Shown here piece by piece: positions 31,895-33,890 of a stretch of DNA of 33,890 nt (its first letter is position 1; each line of letters opens with the position of its first letter). The notes below the pieces were generated by a model. The model saw nothing but the letters and a program-made list of their open reading frames with translations, had not been told where the DNA came from and made no database searches. The stretch spans positions 1 through 33,890 of the forward strand of contig NZ_MVAG01000142.1 in NCBI RefSeq assembly GCF_002177115.1, given 5' to 3'. This DNA is from Chryseobacterium mucoviscidosis. Its GTDB lineage: Bacteria > Bacteroidota > Bacteroidia > Flavobacteriales > Weeksellaceae. Made by a program: the position numbers and the translations under genes.

Positions 31895-32045
31895 TGTAAA
31901 GTTAGCAAATTACGAACCATAAAAAATATATTTTTTGTTAAATATTTCATAAAATTCTGAAAACCAATTTATTAAACATTTGTTTATATCCATTTTCATT
32001 CCTTGTAAAAAATAGTATCTTTAAACGGAAAAAATTGAAATTTTT

Positions 32046-33674
32046 ATGGACATTGAATTCAACAAAAGAGAAGATCAGAACAGATTAAAATTATCCGAAA
32101 TCAATCGCTTATTGACAGAAATTAAAAAGGGAGGTGGTGAAAAGAGGCTGCAGAAGCTTCGTGAAGAGGGAAAAATGACGGCAAGAGAAAGAATTGACTA
32201 TCTTCTTGATAAGGATTCTGAGTCTATAGAAATTGGGGCTTTTGCCGGATATGAAATGTATGAGGAGCACGGAGGCTGCCCAAGCGGGGGTGTTGTTGTG
32301 GTAATGGGGTATGTTTCCAAAAGACAATGCATCATTGTGGCAAATGATGCTTCTGTAAAGGCGGGAGCATGGTTTCCGATTACGGGTAAGAAAAATCTTA
32401 GAGCTCAGGAAATTGCCATGGAAAACAGACTTCCGATTATTTATCTGGTGGATTCTGCGGGAGTTTATTTACCGATGCAGGACGAGATTTTCCCTGATAA
32501 GGAGATGTTCGGGAGAATTTTCAGAAATAATGCTAAAATGAGTGCTGCAGGAATTATTCAGATTTCTGCTGTGATGGGAAGCTGTGTTGCAGGTGGTGCT
32601 TATCTTCCGATTATGAGTGATGAAGCGATGATTGTGGAGGGAACGGGTTCTATTTTCCTTGCAGGAAGTTATCTGGTAAAAGCGGCAATCGGGGAAAGTA
32701 TTGATAATGAAACTCTGGGGGGAGCCACTACACATTGTTCGATTTCGGGAGTTACGGATTATAAGGCTAAAGATGATAAGGATGCGCTGAACAGAATCAA
32801 GAATATCATGAAGTCTTTGGGAAGTACTGAGAAAGCGGGTTTCGACAGAATTGAAAGTGCTCAGCCGAAAGAAAAGCCTGAAAATATTTTCGGGATTATG
32901 CCTGTTTCAAGAGCGGATCAGTATGATACGTACGATATTATAAAATGTCTTGTAGATAATTCTGAGTACGAAGAATATAAGCCTGATTACGGGAAAAGCA
33001 TTATCTGTGCCACGGCAAGGATCGATGGCTGGTCTGTAGGAATTGTAGCGAACCAGAGAAAGCTTGTAAAAAGCGGAAAGGGTGAAATGCAGTTTGGAGG
33101 GGTAATTTATTCTGATTCTGCGGATAAAGCAACCCGATTTATTGCGAACTGTAACCAGAGAAAAATTCCGTTGGTGTTTTTACAGGATGTCACCGGCTTC
33201 ATGGTGGGTTCTAAATCTGAGCATGGAGGAATTATTAAGGATGGTGCAAAAATGGTAAATGCAGTCTCAAATTCTGTAGTTCCTAAATTCACGATTATTA
33301 CAGGAAATTCTTACGGAGCAGGAAATTACGCGATGTGCGGAAAGGCTTATGATCCAAGGTTAATTGTTGCGTGGCCATGGGCAGATCTTGCCGTAATGGG
33401 TGGTGCACAAGCAGCAAAAGTTTTGGCACAGATTCAGGAGTCTACTCTGAAAAAGCAAGGAAAAGAAATTTCTGAGGAAGAACATAAAGAAATTCTGGAT
33501 TCTATTTCGGCAAAATATAAGAAACAGACGGAAGCAACGTATGCAGCAGCGAGGTTGTGGACCGATGCAATTATTAATCCAGTTGATACCAGAAAATGGA
33601 TTTCTATGGGAATTGAAGCGGCGAATCATTCTCCGATTACTGAGAAGTTTAATCTGGGAGTTATACAGGTTTGA
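32046..33674 (+). CDS. Acyl-CoA carboxylase, carboxyltransferase (β) subunit
   Basis: 542 residues with the two crotonase-like halves of biotin-dependent carboxyltransferases. N-terminal half: KMTARERIDYLLD, SAGVYLPMQDEIFPDKEMFGRIF and VMGSCVAGGAYLPIMSDE, closest in pattern to methylcrotonyl-CoA carboxylase β. C-terminal half: FLQDVTGFMVG and TGNSYGAGNYAMCGKAYDPR. It transfers CO2 from carboxybiotin to an acyl-CoA, in leucine or other branched-chain degradation if it is MCC-like; propionyl-CoA use is not excluded. It needs a biotin-carboxylase α-subunit, which is not in the window. The stop codon overlaps a TGATGAT tandem repeat. Confidence 0.92.
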   Translation: MDIEFNKREDQNRLKLSEINRLLTEIKKGGGEKRLQKLREEGKMTARERIDYLLDKDSESIEIGAFAGYEMYEEHGGCPSGGVVVVMGYVSKRQCIIVANDASVKAGAWFPITGKKNLRAQEIAMENRLPIIYLVDSAGVYLPMQDEIFPDKEMFGRIFRNNAKMSAAGIIQISAVMGSCVAGGAYLPIMSDEAMIVEGTGSIFLAGSYLVKAAIGESIDNETLGGATTHCSISGVTDYKAKDDKDALNRIKNIMKSLGSTEKAGFDRIESAQPKEKPENIFGIMPVSRADQYDTYDIIKCLVDNSEYEEYKPDYGKSIICATARIDGWSVGIVANQRKLVKSGKGEMQFGGVIYSDSADKATRFIANCNQRKIPLVFLQDVTGFMVGSKSEHGGIIKDGAKMVNAVSNSVVPKFTIITGNSYGAGNYAMCGKAYDPRLIVAWPWADLAVMGGAQAAKVLAQIQESTLKKQGKEISEEEHKEILDSISAKYKKQTEATYAAARLWTDAIINPVDTRKWISMGIEAANHSPITEKFNLGVIQV

Positions 33675-33697
33675 TGATTGATGATTGATGATTGATT
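33672..33697 (+). repeat. Short tandem repeat TGATGAT at the stop codon
   Basis: Three copies of TGATGAT plus a partial copy begin exactly at the TGA stop of the carboxyltransferase gene. Slippage could alter this region without affecting the protein. Confidence 0.7.
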
Positions 33698-33719
33698 ATA
33701 AGTCTGTTTAAACTTTTAT

Positions 33720-33889
33720 TTAACCGCAAAAGTCACAAAAGATCTACTAAATTTTTTATTTTAAAGTTGATCATTATAAATGAAAAAGAACACAATAGTT
33801 TTTAAAAATCTTAGATTTTTATTCTTTTGAGCGCTTTGATTATCTTGGAAATTCGCTTTAACATCATCTTTTGTCCCTTTTGCGGTTAA
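33720..33889. mobile_element. MITE-like element (copy B) with 24-bp terminal inverted repeats
   Basis: The left end TTAACCGCAAAAGTCACAAAAGAT (33720-33743) and the reverse complement of the right end (33866-33889) agree at 22 of 24 positions. The 170-bp body has no open frame and aligns with 19088-19250. It ends one base short of the window edge, so the right target-site flank is not visible. Non-autonomous; no related transposase is in the window. Confidence 0.6.
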
Positions 33890-33890
33890 T

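Overview
The window looks like chromosomal DNA of a flavobacterium close to Chryseobacterium (Weeksellaceae, Bacteroidota). The evidence is the low GC content, TAnnTTTG-type -7 promoter boxes, many short-signal lipoproteins, a type IX secretion (T9SS) sorting domain, a PorV/PorQ-like outer-membrane barrel, LytTR-type two-component genes, and intergenic repeats of the kind scattered through such genomes. The genus is an inference. No rRNA, tRNA, CRISPR array, transposase or prophage gene was seen.

Layout. 1-1690: the tail of an upstream gene, a structured leader, and a MACPF-domain lipoprotein with three C-terminal DUF5648-like repeats and a strong terminator. 1904-4310: a KefF-like quinone reductase and a KefC-type K+/H+ antiporter, probably one operon. 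4430-7486: a DUF2807 lipoprotein divergent from an M3 peptidase (Dcp-like). 7640-9010: YchJ-like protein, SlyD isomerase and a VF530-family protein. 9131-10906: LytS/LytTR-type kinase and regulator. 11158-13735: two extracytoplasmic intradiol-dioxygenase paralogues, one a lipoprotein and one with a T9SS sorting domain, flanking a pirin/cupin-like gene. 13828-18773: an unknown protein, a luciferase-like monooxygenase, an acyltransferase-3 protein and dipeptidyl peptidase IV. 18774-19693: a 0.9-kb gene-free stretch built from degraded repeats and a perfect GC-rich 22-bp palindrome.

19694-21147: YceI protein and YgiD-type extradiol dioxygenase. 21167-23187: a small cystatin (stefin)-like protein beside an S8 subtilase lipoprotein. 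23293-23739: a GNAT acetyltransferase gene interrupted by an amber codon. 23906-25855: DUF2059 protein and histidine ammonia-lyase. 25988-28700: an unknown secreted protein and uvrC. 28889-31630: EamA transporter, PorV/PorQ-like protein and an unknown secreted protein, one operon. 31783-31894: a candidate small RNA. 32046-33674: carboxyltransferase subunit of an acyl-CoA carboxylase. 33720-33889: a 170-bp MITE-like element with 24-bp terminal inverted repeats, related to a copy at 19088-19250.

Much of the content concerns the cell envelope and breakdown of peptides or aromatic compounds: Dcp, DPP-IV, subtilase, dioxygenases, histidine ammonia-lyase and acyl-CoA carboxylase. The least ordinary items are the MACPF lipoprotein, the dioxygenase pair with different export routes, the cystatin-like protein, the candidate sRNA, and the repeat families.
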